A DNA stretch of 64,000 nucleotides, from assembly GCF_022549225.1 (NCBI RefSeq), contig NZ_JAKZFD010000002.1, positions 62,001 to 126,000 of the forward strand. The letters run 5' to 3'. Both the position numbers and the translations under genes were made by a program. This stretch comes from Pelomonas sp. CA6. Lineage in GTDB: Bacteria; Pseudomonadota; Gammaproteobacteria; Burkholderiales; Burkholderiaceae_C. The stretch's first letter is position 1. Each line of letters starts with the position of its first letter. Below, piece after piece: positions 51,558 through 61,303 of this stretch. Under the pieces are notes generated by a model. The model was not told the origin of the DNA and ran no database searches. It was given only the letters and a program-made list of their open reading frames with translations.

Positions 51558-52205
51558 ATGATCCAGCTCCACTACCACCCCAGCAACGCCAGCATGGCGC
51601 CGCACATCCTGCTGCGCGAACTGGAGATCCCCTTCGAGCTGCTCCTGGTCGACCGCGACCGCGGCCAGCACAAGTCTCCCGACTACCTGCGGCTCAATCC
51701 CAATGGCCTGATCCCGGTGCTGGTCGACGGCGAGCTGGTGCTCTACGAGACGGCCGCCATCCTGCTCCACCTGGCCGACACCCATGCGCGGGCGCAGCTG
51801 CTGCCCGCGCTCGGCACGGCGGCACGCGCGCAGGCCTACAAATGGCTGGTCTGGCTGACCAACTCGGTCCAGCCGGCGCTGATCGCCTATTTCTACCCCG
51901 AGCGCTGGGTGGACGAGGGCAACACCGCGGGCGTCGCCCAGGTCAAGGCGCACGCCGAGGCGCGCGTGGGCGCGCTGCTGGACCTGCTGGAGGCGGAGTT
52001 CGCCCGCCACCGCGGCCCCTGGATGCTCTGCGAGCACTACAGCGCGCTGGACGCCATGGCCTTCATGCTGTGCCGCTGGACGCGCAACTTCGCCCACCCG
52101 GCGCGCGCGCGTCCGCAGCTGGCGGGCTTTCTGCAGCGCATGCTGGCGCGGCCGGCGGTGCAGCAGGTGCTGGCAGTGGAGCAGCTGCCGCAGCCCTGGG
52201 TCTGA
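51558..52205 (+). CDS. Glutathione S-transferase family protein
   Basis: 215 residues from the ATG at 51558. The N-terminal thioredoxin-like domain starts MIQLHYHPSNASMAPHILLRELEIPFELLLVD and contains LNPNGLIPVLVDGELVLYETAAILLHLAD, whose VPVL-like cis-Pro and ETAAI bind glutathione. The C-terminal helical domain is about 85-205. No catalytic Tyr is obvious; Ser10 or Ser12 is a candidate. Confidence 0.87.
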   Translation: MIQLHYHPSNASMAPHILLRELEIPFELLLVDRDRGQHKSPDYLRLNPNGLIPVLVDGELVLYETAAILLHLADTHARAQLLPALGTAARAQAYKWLVWLTNSVQPALIAYFYPERWVDEGNTAGVAQVKAHAEARVGALLDLLEAEFARHRGPWMLCEHYSALDAMAFMLCRWTRNFAHPARARPQLAGFLQRMLARPAVQQVLAVEQLPQPWV

Positions 52206-52230
52206 GCCGGGGCCGGGCCGCGCGGCGCGC

Positions 52231-52632
52231 CTAGGGCCGGCGGAAGGAGAACAGCGCCAGCCGGTTGCCTTCGCTGTCCAGGAATCCAAAGCCGCGCGGC
52301 GCCCAGGCATGGGCGGGCTCCGGGATCGGCGCCAGCCCCGGGATCAGGCGCGCCAGATGGGCATGGGCCGCGTCGAGGTCGTCCGTCTCGAAGTCCAGCA
52401 CCCCATGCAGGATGCCGCTGTGCGTGGCGCGGAAGGACAGCCGCGTCGGATCGTCGGTCTGGACGAGCAGGAGTTGCGTGGCGGCGGCGTCGCCTTCCCG
52501 GGCCAGCAGGGCGTGCTGCGGATCGGACCAGCCGCAGGCATAGCCCAGCGCCTCGCCGTACCAGCGAATGGCGCGCTGCAGATCGGACACCGGGATTTCG
52601 ACGGTGCGCAGGGTCGCGAAGGGCGGCGGCAT
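52231..52632 (-). CDS. VOC (glyoxalase fold) protein
   Basis: 133 residues. TLRTVEIPVSDLQRAIRWYGEALGYACGW and GVLDFETDDLDAAHAHLARL show the two halves, ending FGFLDSEGNRLALFSF. The usual terminal metal-binding Glu is replaced by Ala (NRLALF), so metal binding may be altered. Function unknown. Convergent with the glutathione transferase gene, 25 bp apart. Confidence 0.8.
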   Translation of the reverse strand: MPPPFATLRTVEIPVSDLQRAIRWYGEALGYACGWSDPQHALLAREGDAAATQLLLVQTDDPTRLSFRATHSGILHGVLDFETDDLDAAHAHLARLIPGLAPIPEPAHAWAPRGFGFLDSEGNRLALFSFRRP

Positions 52633-52686
52633 GGCAGACCTCGGCAGGGGTTCAGTGGTGGGCGACGCATCGCGCCACCGGGCGCG

Positions 52687-52929
52687 TCATTCCCGCTGCG
52701 CGCGCCGCTGTGCGGCACGCCGGCGCAGGCGGCGGCGCCAGTACAGCCCGCCGGCCAGCGCCAGCGGGGCGACCAGCGCCAGCACCAGCTGGGCCTGGCG
52801 CCGGCCCGCGGGGCCCAGCTCGCCCAGCCATTGCATGAAGCCGCCGAACAGCAGCCAGGCCAGCAGCACGGACAGCAGGCCCATCGCCACCGCGAAGGCG
52901 ATCGCGGCCAGGTGCTTGCCCGGGATCAC
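52687..52929 (-). CDS. Small membrane protein of unknown function
   Basis: 80 residues. Two membrane segments (AIAFAVAMGLLSVLLAWLLFGGF and AQLVLALVAPLALAGGLYW) are followed by a very basic tail (RRRLRRRAAQRRAQRE). No family is recognised. It lies 97 bp downstream of the acylase gene on the same strand and could be transcribed with it. Confidence 0.55.
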   Translation of the reverse strand: MIPGKHLAAIAFAVAMGLLSVLLAWLLFGGFMQWLGELGPAGRRQAQLVLALVAPLALAGGLYWRRRLRRRAAQRRAQRE

Positions 52930-53026
52930 GAGGCGCTCCCGACGCCGCGCCCGCGCCGCATGGACGACGGGCCAGGGCTCTGGGGGAAGACACGGAAACG
53001 GCGCGGCGAAAGCATGGTCGAGTCAG

Positions 53027-55426
53027 TCAGGGCAACAGCCGCATTGTGCTGCGCGCATGGGCCGCGACATCGGATTCGGCGAACCATTGGCGGCGGTAGC
53101 GGCCCTGGGCATGGTCCAGCGCCTGGTCGGCGTAGTGGCGGTCGGGCCAGACGCCGCTCTGCCCCACCGGGTTGCTGCCCAGCGCGGTGGCGACGTCGGC
53201 GAAGTCGATCACGCGGCGCGTCGACGGACCGTAGGCCACGCGCCAGGGCGCATCGTCCAGCCGCGCCGCCATGTTGTTGGGCATCTCGTGCGAACCGGGC
53301 ACGGCGAAGGGCCCGACGTTGAAGACGCGATCCAGCGGCGCCTTGCGCCCCAGCGCGTGCTCGTGGGTGAGCTGGTGCAGCCGACCCCAGGTCCAGGCGC
53401 CGCGGTCGGCGCCGGCCACCTGCTGCAGCCGTGCCAGCGTCGCCGCCCAGGCCTTGGCGACGATCTGATCGCGCGTTTCGCGCTCGGGCGTGCCTCGGTC
53501 GTCCCACCAGGGTGAGTCGGCATCGGCCATCAGGCGCGGCAGCGCGTGGTCGATGGCGCGGACGCGGCGCAGGTTCTCGAACTGGGCCTCGCCCAGCTCG
53601 TCACGCATCGCCGCGCGCATCAGCTCGTAGGCCAGCTGCTGGGCCAGCGGCGCGGCGCGGCTGTCCAGCGGATAGTCACCCTGCCATTGCGCCAGCAGCT
53701 GCACCAGCGGCTGGTCGGCCGCGGGCGCGAGCCGGCGCAGCAGCGGCAGCAGCGGACCGATCAGACGCGGTCCGTAGGCCGTCTGCACGTCCAGCTGCAG
53801 GGCCTGCATCGCCGCCAGGTCCCAGCGCTTGCCGGGCGTGGACAGCAGCTGGTCCAGGCGCCGGCCGCGGTCGCCGAGGTTGTAATAGCCCGGCGGCGCC
53901 CCGGCCGGCTGGTGATTGGCGGAAACGATGTAGCCGCGCGCCGGGTTCTCTTCCTGCGGATTGGCGCTGAAGGGCAGGAAGCCGGTCTTTTCGGCCTCGC
54001 CACCGGCGCCGTCGAGGATGAAGCTCGGGTCGGCGCCGGCGGCGCGCCGCGGCAGCTTCGCCGCCGCCCACCAGGCGATGTCGCCCTGCGCGCTGGCCCA
54101 GACGATGTTGAGCCCGGGCGCATGGATTTTTTCCACCGCCGCGCGCGCCTCGGCCAGCGTGGCGGCGCGGCCCAGCGCATGGAAGCCGTCCAGCACCGGG
54201 TTCTCGGTTTCCAGCATGGCCCACCACATCGCGATGGGCGTCTGGCCATCGTCGCCGGGGATGGCGTCGTTGATCAGCGGGCCATGCGGCGAGCGGCGCA
54301 GCACCAGGGTCTCGTCGGGCCGGCCCTTGACCTTGATGCGCGCGGTCTGGCGCTGCAGCGTCACCCAGCGGCCCTGGTGCCAGACCTGCTCGGGGTTGGC
54401 CGGGTTCACGCGTTCGGCGACCAGGTCCACGTCGTCGTTCTGGAACATGGTCAGCGACCAGCCCGCGCGGGCGTTGTGGCCCAGCAGCGCCATGGGGTTG
54501 AGCGCCAGGTGGTGGCCATAGAGCTCGAAGCCGGGCGCCTGCAGATGCGCCTCCCACCAGACGGCGGGCGTGGAAAAAGCGATGTGCGGGTCGCCCGCCA
54601 GCAGCGGCTTGCCCGAGCGGCTGCGGCTGCCGGCGATGGCCCAGGCATTGCTGCCCTCGAACTGCGGCACGCCGGGCAGCCCCTCGGTGAGCCGGCCCAG
54701 CCCGGCCAGCGCCTGCAGCCTGTCCTCGGGCAGTGCGGCGGCGGATGCCGGCACCGCCAGCGCGGGCGCGGCATGGCCGGGCGCGGCCGTGTCCTCGGGC
54801 TGGAAGATGCGCAGATAGTCCGGGCCCAGCTGGCGCACCCGGGTTAGCGCCGGTTCGCTGCGAAAGGCCGTCGCGAAGCTGAAGGCCTGGTAGCCGGCCA
54901 CGCTGAAGGTGTCGGCCGGCGTGAAGGGCCTCTTGGCGATGCCCAGCAGCTCGAATTCCAGCGGCGCGGGACGGCTGTCCTGGTAGGCGTTGACGCCGTC
55001 CAGATAGGCCTGCAGCACGCGCTGCGCGGGGCCCAGGCGGGCGGGGTCGGCGAACTGCTCGCGCGCCATCTCGTCGGCGCGGTCGCGGATGCGCAGCGCG
55101 CGGAACAGGCGGTCGGTCTTGAGCAGGTCGGGCCCGAGGATCTCGGCCAGCTCGCCACGTGACAGGCGGCGCAGCATCTCCATCTGGAACAGGCGGTCCT
55201 GCGCATGCAGATAGCCCAGCGCGCGGTAGAGGTCCAGCTCATTGGCGGCGCGCAGGTGGGGCACGCCCGCCTCGTCCCAGCGCACCTCCACCGGCGCCTG
55301 CAGCCCGGGCAGGCTCAGCTCGCCCTCGCGCTGCGGCAGCTTGCGCTGCACATGCCAGGTGGCGCCCGCGCCGGCCAGCGCCAGCAGCGCGGCCAGCGTC
55401 AGCGCCACGCGCCGGAGCGCGCTCAT
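53027..55426 (-). CDS. Penicillin acylase family protein
   Basis: 799 residues from the ATG at 55426. An N-terminal helix (RRVALTLAALLALAGAGATW) can be a signal peptide or anchor. The alpha chain contains VEVRWDEAGVPHLRAANELDLYRALGYLHAQDRLFQME. After a linker, EGSNAWAIAGSRS gives the autocatalytic N-terminal nucleophile Ser259, and PNNMAARLDDAPWRVAYGPSTRRVIDF lies near the end of the beta chain. It is likely a periplasmic self-processing amide hydrolase; candidate substrates include acyl-homoserine lactones. Its start codon overlaps the receiver-domain gene by 4 bp. Confidence 0.88.
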   Translation of the reverse strand: MSALRRVALTLAALLALAGAGATWHVQRKLPQREGELSLPGLQAPVEVRWDEAGVPHLRAANELDLYRALGYLHAQDRLFQMEMLRRLSRGELAEILGPDLLKTDRLFRALRIRDRADEMAREQFADPARLGPAQRVLQAYLDGVNAYQDSRPAPLEFELLGIAKRPFTPADTFSVAGYQAFSFATAFRSEPALTRVRQLGPDYLRIFQPEDTAAPGHAAPALAVPASAAALPEDRLQALAGLGRLTEGLPGVPQFEGSNAWAIAGSRSRSGKPLLAGDPHIAFSTPAVWWEAHLQAPGFELYGHHLALNPMALLGHNARAGWSLTMFQNDDVDLVAERVNPANPEQVWHQGRWVTLQRQTARIKVKGRPDETLVLRRSPHGPLINDAIPGDDGQTPIAMWWAMLETENPVLDGFHALGRAATLAEARAAVEKIHAPGLNIVWASAQGDIAWWAAAKLPRRAAGADPSFILDGAGGEAEKTGFLPFSANPQEENPARGYIVSANHQPAGAPPGYYNLGDRGRRLDQLLSTPGKRWDLAAMQALQLDVQTAYGPRLIGPLLPLLRRLAPAADQPLVQLLAQWQGDYPLDSRAAPLAQQLAYELMRAAMRDELGEAQFENLRRVRAIDHALPRLMADADSPWWDDRGTPERETRDQIVAKAWAATLARLQQVAGADRGAWTWGRLHQLTHEHALGRKAPLDRVFNVGPFAVPGSHEMPNNMAARLDDAPWRVAYGPSTRRVIDFADVATALGSNPVGQSGVWPDRHYADQALDHAQGRYRRQWFAESDVAAHARSTMRLLP

Positions 55427-55971
55427 GGCGCCTCCACCGGCCGCCGGCCCAGCTGCAGCAAGGTCTCGACGCGTTTGAGCAGCTCGCGGTCGTTCCAGGG
55501 TTTCTTGAACAGGCCGTAGACGCCCTGGACCTGGTGGACGCGGGCATGCAGCTCGTCGTGGCCGGTGATGGCGAGGATGGGCAGGTCCTCGGTCTCGCGG
55601 CTGCCCTGCACCGTGGCGATCAGCTCGAAGCCGTCCATGTTGGGCATTTCCAGGTCGGTGATCAGCACGCCGAAGCGGCGCCGGGCCAGCGCGTCCATGG
55701 CCTGCAGGCCGTCGCCAGCCGCCTCCACCTCGTGGCCCTCGGTCTGCAACAGGCGGATCAGCTTGGCGCGCACCACCGCGGAATCGTCCACCACCAGCAC
55801 CGGCAGGCGCGGCGCCGGGGGCGGCGGAGGCGGCACGGGCTGCGGCGCGGCGTCTTCGTTCAGCGCGTCGCCGCGGCGGGTACTGATCAGCCATACGACG
55901 ATGGCCAGCGGCACCGCGATCAGCAGCGGCAGCAGAAGGGTTTCCAGCGACTCGGGCAGTTGTATAGGCAC
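55423..55971 (-). CDS. Membrane-anchored receiver-domain protein
   Basis: 182 residues from a GTG at 55971, chosen because GGAG lies 9 bp upstream. An N-terminal helix (LETLLLPLLIAVPLAIVVWLI) is followed by a Pro-rich linker and one receiver domain (about 65-175): PVLVVDDSAVVRAKLIRLLQ, the phospho-acceptor in VLITDLEMPNMDGFELI, and FKKPWNDRELLKRV. No output domain is present. Its last 4 bp overlap the start of the penicillin-acylase-like gene, so the two are translationally coupled. No histidine kinase gene is nearby. Confidence 0.8.
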   Translation of the reverse strand: MPIQLPESLETLLLPLLIAVPLAIVVWLISTRRGDALNEDAAPQPVPPPPPPAPRLPVLVVDDSAVVRAKLIRLLQTEGHEVEAAGDGLQAMDALARRRFGVLITDLEMPNMDGFELIATVQGSRETEDLPILAITGHDELHARVHQVQGVYGLFKKPWNDRELLKRVETLLQLGRRPVEAP

Positions 55972-56100
55972 GGCGGTGCTCCTCGGACGAGCGAGGCTAA
56001 CACCCACGGCCAGGCCGCGCCCTCCGGTTTCGCCCCGGCTTGGCGCCCACGCATCAGTCTCCCCCCGACTTGAGCAGGGTGCTGGGCGCAGCGCGCCCGC

Positions 56101-57600
56101 TCAGCGCCAGCTCAGCGCGGACAGGTCGTTGGCGAACAGCGGCGTGTCGCTCCACAGGCCCTGGAGCCCGGCGCGCGCCACGGTGATCCACTGCGGCTGG
56201 TAAAGAAAGGCCGCCACCGCATCCTGCGCCACCAGGCGCTGCGCCTCGGCGAAGAGCTTGCGCCGCTGCGCCGGATCGGCGCTGGCCTGCATGCGCTCGT
56301 ACAGCGCGTTGAACTGCGCGCTCTGGTAGCCCCAGTAGTAGCCCGCGCGGGCGAAGTTGCCGAAGTCGTGCGGCTCCACATGCGAGATCAGCGTCAGGTC
56401 GTAGGCCTTGCCGGCATACACGCCGGACAGCCACTGCGCCCACTCGATGTTCTCCAGCTTCACGCGCAGCCCCACCTGGGCCAGTTGCGCGGCGACCAGC
56501 TCGCCGCCCTGGCGCGCATAGGGCACGGGCGGCAGCTTGAGCGTGAGCTGCAACGCGCTGGCGCCGGCCGCCTTCAGCAGCGCGCGCGCCTGCGCCGGGT
56601 CATGGGGCTGCAGGTCGGTGCAGTCGACGAAGCCCGGCGTCTGCGGCGTCACATAGCCGCCCAGCGGCACGCCATAGCCGTCGGCCGCGGCCTGGATCAG
56701 CGCGCGCCGGTCCAGCGCCAGCGCGATCGCGCGGCGCACGCGCACGTCGCCCAGCGGCGCGCGCTGGTGGTTGATCGCCAGGATGGTCTTGGCGCGCGAG
56801 GCCGCGACGACGACCTGGAAGCGCCGCGGCTGGTTCTTGAACTGCGCCAGGCTGCGCGCCGCGGCCACGCGCGGGAAGAGGTCCACGTCGCCGGCCAGCA
56901 GCGCCGCCACCTGGGCCGCCGGCTCGGAGATGAAGCGGAACTGCGCGCGCGCGATGCGGATGGACGCGGCGTCGCGCCACTGCGGCCAGGCCGCCAGCGT
57001 CAGGCTGGCGCCGCGCTGCCACTGCGCCAGCCGGTAGGGCCCGCTGCCCACCGGGTTCTGCGCATTGGTGGCGGCGCTGCCGGGCTCCACGATCACCGCG
57101 GTGGCCTGGCCCAGCAGCTCGGGCAGTTCCGGCTCGGGGTTCTTCAGCTGCAGGTGCACGCTCAGCGGGTCGGGCGTGTCGATGCGCTGGATGTTGCTGA
57201 AGACGCGCTTGTCCTTGTTGGTGCTGCCCTCGGCGGCGGCGCGCTCGAAGCTGAACTTCACCGCCGCCGCGTCCAGCACGGCGCCGTTGTGGAACCTCAG
57301 CCCCGGGCGCAGCTGAAAGATCCAGCGCTTCTGGTCCTCGCTGACGCTCCAGCGCTGCGCCAGCAGCGGCTGCGCGCGGCCGTCGGGCGCGATCTTGGTC
57401 AGCGGCTCCAGCACGTTGTAGAGCACGATCTCGGCGATGGCCGAGGCCGCGCCGGTCGTCGGGTCCAGGCCCGGCGGCTCCAGCGTCATGCCGATCACCA
57501 GCGGGCGGGCGTTCTGCGCCTGGGCGGCGCCGGGCAGCGCCAGCGTGGCCAGCAGCAGCGAATTGAATTGGCGGCGGTCCGTCGTCATGGCGCGGATCAT
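56101..57600 (-). CDS. Peptide ABC transporter substrate-binding protein
   Basis: 499 residues from the ATG at 57600, or 495 from 57588. A signal sequence (RRQFNSLLLATLALPGAAQA) with an RR start suggests Tat or Sec export. SBP_bac_5 motifs follow: LVIGMTLEPPGLDP, PLLAQRWSVSEDQKRWIFQLRPGLRFHNG, VGSGPYRLAQWQRG and RVRRAIALALDRRALI. It should bind oligopeptides, dipeptides or related ligands. It is the last gene of the operon and overlaps the upstream ATPase stop by 4 bp. Confidence 0.9.
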   Translation of the reverse strand: MIRAMTTDRRQFNSLLLATLALPGAAQAQNARPLVIGMTLEPPGLDPTTGAASAIAEIVLYNVLEPLTKIAPDGRAQPLLAQRWSVSEDQKRWIFQLRPGLRFHNGAVLDAAAVKFSFERAAAEGSTNKDKRVFSNIQRIDTPDPLSVHLQLKNPEPELPELLGQATAVIVEPGSAATNAQNPVGSGPYRLAQWQRGASLTLAAWPQWRDAASIRIARAQFRFISEPAAQVAALLAGDVDLFPRVAAARSLAQFKNQPRRFQVVVAASRAKTILAINHQRAPLGDVRVRRAIALALDRRALIQAAADGYGVPLGGYVTPQTPGFVDCTDLQPHDPAQARALLKAAGASALQLTLKLPPVPYARQGGELVAAQLAQVGLRVKLENIEWAQWLSGVYAGKAYDLTLISHVEPHDFGNFARAGYYWGYQSAQFNALYERMQASADPAQRRKLFAEAQRLVAQDAVAAFLYQPQWITVARAGLQGLWSDTPLFANDLSALSWR

Positions 57601-58361
57601 GCCAGCGCGGCGACGAGGTCGCGCGTGTAGGGATGGCGGGCGGCGCCCAGCAGCGCGGCGGTGGCGCCCTGCTCGACGACCTCGCCACGGCGCAGCACCA
57701 GGGTCTGCTCGCACAGCAGCTCCACCACCGCCAGGTCGTGGCTGACCACCACCAGGCTGAGCCCCAGCCGGCGCTGCAGCGCGCGCAGCAGCTCCAGCAC
57801 CTGGGCCTGCACCGAAACGTCCAGCGCCGAGGTCGGTTCGTCGGCCACGATGAGGCGTGGCCGCGTCGCCAGCGCCCGCGCGATGGCCAGGCGCTGGCGC
57901 TGGCCGCCAGAGAACTGGTGCGGATAGCGCCGCGCCGCGTCCGGCTCCAGGCCCACGTCGGCCAGCACCTCGGCGACGCGCGCGGCGCGCGCCGCGGCGT
58001 CCAGCGCCGGCAGCAGCAACAGCGGCTCGGCCAGGCTGCGGCCCACACGCCAGCGCGGGTCCAGCGATCCATAGGGGTCCTGGAAGACCATCTGCATCGC
58101 TGCGCGCTGGCGGCGCAGCGCGGCGGCCGGCAGCACGTCCACCGGCGTGCCGGACCAGTGCACCGACCCGGCATCGGGCCGCTCCAGCGCCATCAGCAGC
58201 CGCGCCAGCGTGCTCTTGCCGGCGCCGGACTCGCCGACGATGCCCAGCGATTCGCCGGCCGCCAGGCGCAGGTCCACGCCGCGCAGCACCCAGTCGGGGC
58301 CGTGGCGGCGGCCCAGGTCGCGGGCTTCCAGCAAGGCGGGAGGGATAGGCGGAGGCGTCAC
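57597..58361 (-). CDS. Peptide ABC transporter ATP-binding protein (OppF/DppF type)
   Basis: 254 residues. Walker A is GESGAGKSTLARLL, the signature FSGGQRQRLAIARAL, Walker B LIVADEPTSALD, followed by the switch His (VVVSHDLAVVELL). It powers peptide import with the fused partner upstream. It lacks the C-terminal oligopeptide extension with cysteines typical of full OppF, ending soon after YTRDLVAAL. A 21-bp gap separates it from the upstream fusion gene. Confidence 0.9.
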   Translation of the reverse strand: MTPPPIPPALLEARDLGRRHGPDWVLRGVDLRLAAGESLGIVGESGAGKSTLARLLMALERPDAGSVHWSGTPVDVLPAAALRRQRAAMQMVFQDPYGSLDPRWRVGRSLAEPLLLLPALDAAARAARVAEVLADVGLEPDAARRYPHQFSGGQRQRLAIARALATRPRLIVADEPTSALDVSVQAQVLELLRALQRRLGLSLVVVSHDLAVVELLCEQTLVLRRGEVVEQGATAALLGAARHPYTRDLVAALA

Positions 58362-58382
58362 GTGCGTACGGGTTTCGGTTCT

Positions 58383-60236
58383 CTAACGGTCCGGGGCCCA
58401 GCACGCCAGGCCGTCCGACCACGGCGGCGGCTCGTCGGCGCAGCGGGGCTGGGCCCGCGGGCAGCGCGGCGCGAAGGGGCAGCCCGCCCCCAGCTCGGCC
58501 AGGGCCGGCACGGTGCCGGCCAGCGGGCGCAGCGGCTGGTCGCGGCCGGCCCCCAGGCGCGGCCGCGCCGCCCACAGCGCGCGGGTGTAGGGATGGCGCG
58601 CGGCGTCCTGCAGCAGCGCGGCCGCCGGGTCCACGGTCTCCATCATCCGCCCGCCATAGAGGATGGCCGCGCGCTGCAGGCGCCGCGCCACCTGGGCCAG
58701 GTCGTGCGAGATCAGCAGCAGCGCCATGTCGCGCTCGGCCACCAGCGCCATCAGCAGCTCCAGCACCTGGGCGCGCAGGCGCGGGTCCAGCGCAGTGGTC
58801 GGTTCGTCGGCGATCAGCAGGCGCGGGCCGGCGGCCAGCGCGGTGGCGATCAGCGCGCGCTGGCGCTGGCCGCCGGACAGCTCGTGCGGATAGGCGCGCG
58901 CCAGCCGCCCCTCCAGCCCGACTCGCGCGAGCAGCGCGAGCGCCTGTTCGCGCGCCGCCGCCGGCCCCGGCGCCAGCCCATGCAGGCGCAGCGGCTCGGC
59001 GACCTGGTCGACCACGCGCTGCAGGGCATCCAGCGCGGTCAGCGGTTCCTGGAACACCATGGCCAGCTCGCGGCCGCGACGGCGGCACCAGGCCGCCTCG
59101 TCCAGCGCCAGCAAGTCCTCGCCGCCCAGCAAGACCTGACCCTGCACGCGCGCGCCCTCGGGCAGCAGGCCCATCAGCGCCAGCGCACACAGGGTCTTGC
59201 CGCTGCCGGATTCGCCCACCAGCGCAAGGCTCTGGCCGGCGTCCAGCGTGAAGTCCAGCCCGCGCAGCGCGTGAAGCAGCCGGCCGGGCGCGCGCGCGTC
59301 GGGCAGCCAGACCTGCAGGTCGCGCACCTGCAGCAGCGGCGCTGGCGCCGCGTTGCCGGCGGGGGGAAGGGCCGCGCCAAGCCCCTCTGCCGCGGCCACG
59401 GCCGGCGCAGGCGCGGGGCGAGACGGCGCGACGCCGTTTTCGCGCGGGTCGAGCCGATCGCGCAGGCCATCACCGAGCAGGTTCAGGCCCAGCACGGTCA
59501 GCGTGATCGCCAGTCCCGGATAGATCGCCAGCTGCGGCGCCTCGAACCACAGGGTCTGCGCCTCGGCCAGCATGCGCCCCAGCGAAGCCTCGGGCGGCTG
59601 GCTGCCCAGGCCCAGGTAGGACAGCGCGGCCTCGGCGAGCAGGGCCAGCGCGAAGGCCGTCGTGCCCTGCACGATCAGCAGCGGCGCCAGCTGCGGCAGC
59701 ACATGCTGCAGGCTGATGGCCAGCCGCCCGCGGCCGGCCGCGCGCGCCGCCAGCACGAAGTCGCGCGACCACCAGCTCTTGGCGCTGCCGTTGACCAGGC
59801 GGGCAAAACCTGGCACCGCGTGCAGGCCGATCGCCAGCATCGCGATGCCCGTGCCCGGCCCCAGCGCGGCGGCCAGCAGGATGGCCAGCAGCAGGGCCGG
59901 AAAGGCAAAACCCAGGTCGCAGGCGCGCAGCACCGCCTGCTCCACGGCGCCACGGCAGGCCGCCGCCAGCAGGCCCAGCAGCGTGCCCAGCAGCAGGCCC
60001 AGGCCCACGGCGACGCTGCCCACCCACCAGACGCTGCGCGCACCGGCCATCAGCCGGCTGAGCAGGTCGCGGCCCAGCTGGTCGGTGCCCAGCCAGTGCG
60101 CGCCCCCGGGCGGCAGCAGGCGTCGCGCCATGTCGATCTGCTCCGGCGGATGCGGCGTCCAGACCAGGGAAGCCAGCGCCAGCGCCGCCATCGCGCCGGT
60201 CAGCAGCAGGCCGAGGCGCAGACTGGCCCGCGTCAT
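58383..60236 (-). CDS. Fused permease (DppC type) and ATP-binding protein (DppD type)
   Basis: 617 residues. Residues 1-265 form a DppC-like permease with [18 protein letters not shown], six helices and the EAA-loop segment [25 protein letters not shown]. An Ala/Pro linker ([13 protein letters not shown]) leads to an ATPase (about 300-560) with [30 protein letters not shown] and [15 protein letters not shown], and a Cys-containing C-terminal tail ([14 protein letters not shown]) typical of oligopeptide ATPases. Known permease/ATPase fusions in this family have the same order. Its start overlaps the permease stop by 4 bp. Confidence 0.9.
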   Translation of the reverse strand: MTRASLRLGLLLTGAMAALALASLVWTPHPPEQIDMARRLLPPGGAHWLGTDQLGRDLLSRLMAGARSVWWVGSVAVGLGLLLGTLLGLLAAACRGAVEQAVLRACDLGFAFPALLLAILLAAALGPGTGIAMLAIGLHAVPGFARLVNGSAKSWWSRDFVLAARAAGRGRLAISLQHVLPQLAPLLIVQGTTAFALALLAEAALSYLGLGSQPPEASLGRMLAEAQTLWFEAPQLAIYPGLAITLTVLGLNLLGDGLRDRLDPRENGVAPSRPAPAPAVAAAEGLGAALPPAGNAAPAPLLQVRDLQVWLPDARAPGRLLHALRGLDFTLDAGQSLALVGESGSGKTLCALALMGLLPEGARVQGQVLLGGEDLLALDEAAWCRRRGRELAMVFQEPLTALDALQRVVDQVAEPLRLHGLAPGPAAAREQALALLARVGLEGRLARAYPHELSGGQRQRALIATALAAGPRLLIADEPTTALDPRLRAQVLELLMALVAERDMALLLISHDLAQVARRLQRAAILYGGRMMETVDPAAALLQDAARHPYTRALWAARPRLGAGRDQPLRPLAGTVPALAELGAGCPFAPRCPRAQPRCADEPPPWSDGLACWAPDR

Positions 60237-61213
60237 GCCGCGCTCCCGGTGCGCAGGCGTGGGTCGGCCCAGGCATGCAGCAGGTCCACCAGCGCGTTGA
60301 GCAGCAGCACCAGCGCCACCATCAGCATCACGCCGTTGCGCACCACGACCAGGTCGCGGTTGGCGATCGCCTGGCCCATCAGGCGCCCGACGCCGGGCAG
60401 CGCGAAGACGTTCTCGATCACGATGGTGCCGGCCAACAGGTTGGCGAACTGAAGCCCGCCCACGGTCAGCAGCGGAATCAGCGCGTGGCGCAGGCCGTGG
60501 CGCCACAGCGCGGCGCGCGCCGACAGTCCGCGCGCCCGGGCGCTGCGCATGAAGTCCTCGCGCGCCACCTCCAGCAGCGCGGAGCGGCAGATGCGCGCCA
60601 GCACCGCCGACTGCACCAGCGCCAGCGCCAGCGCCGGCAGCAGCAGCGCGCGCAGGCCCGGCCACCAGCCGCCCTGCCCGCCCTCGTCGGCGGTCCAGCC
60701 GGGAAAGCCGCCCGCATCCACCCATTGCAGCTTCACCGCGAACCCCAGCGTCAGCAGCATGCCCAGCCAGAAGCCGGGCACGGCCAGGCCCAGCTGGCTC
60801 AGCCCCATCACCAGGTGGTCGCCCCAGCGCCCCTGGCGGCTCGCCGCCCACCAGCCGGCGCCCAGCGCCAGCGCCACGGTCAGCGCCATCGCCAGCAGCG
60901 CCAACGGCAGAGTCAGCGCCAGGCGTTCGGCCAGCATGCCGGCCACCGGCACGCCGTAGGCATGCGACAGGCCCATCTCGCCCCGCAGCAGGCCGCCCAC
61001 CCACTCCAGATAGCGCTGCGGCGCGGGCCGGTCCAGGCCCAGCTGGGCGGACAGCGACGCGACGGCCTCGGGCGTCGCCTCGGCCCCCAGCATCAGCTGG
61101 GCCGCGTTGCCGGGCAGCCATTCCAGCGCGGCAAAGATCAGCGCCGAAGCCGCGCACAGCGTGGCGACGAGCAGGACGAGACGCCGCAGCAGGCGGGACA
61201 GGGCTTCAGGCAT
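60233..61213 (-). CDS. Peptide ABC transporter permease (DppB type)
   Basis: 326 residues with six membrane helices. The N-terminal extension and LSAQLGLDRPAPQRYLEWVGGLLRGEMGLSHAYGVPVAGML are typical of DppB. A long cytoplasmic loop precedes the EAA-type motif MRSARARGLSARAALWRHGLRHALIPLL. It is the first gene of the four-gene peptide-transport operon (permease, permease-ATPase fusion, ATPase, binding protein), an unusual order in which the binding-protein gene comes last. Confidence 0.92.
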   Translation of the reverse strand: MPEALSRLLRRLVLLVATLCAASALIFAALEWLPGNAAQLMLGAEATPEAVASLSAQLGLDRPAPQRYLEWVGGLLRGEMGLSHAYGVPVAGMLAERLALTLPLALLAMALTVALALGAGWWAASRQGRWGDHLVMGLSQLGLAVPGFWLGMLLTLGFAVKLQWVDAGGFPGWTADEGGQGGWWPGLRALLLPALALALVQSAVLARICRSALLEVAREDFMRSARARGLSARAALWRHGLRHALIPLLTVGGLQFANLLAGTIVIENVFALPGVGRLMGQAIANRDLVVVRNGVMLMVALVLLLNALVDLLHAWADPRLRTGSAA

Positions 61214-61303
61214 GGCGGGCGCGATGATAGGCCAGGCCCCGCACCGGGCGCGGGCCGCGGGCTTGGGCGAGGCGCGCCCATCGACGCAGAGGCGGCCCGG
61301 CCG

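Noticed and set aside
53205-54847. Long plus-strand frames across the acylase gene
   Set aside because: They are antisense shadows of the acylase with Arg/Gly-rich, low-complexity translations and no start sites.
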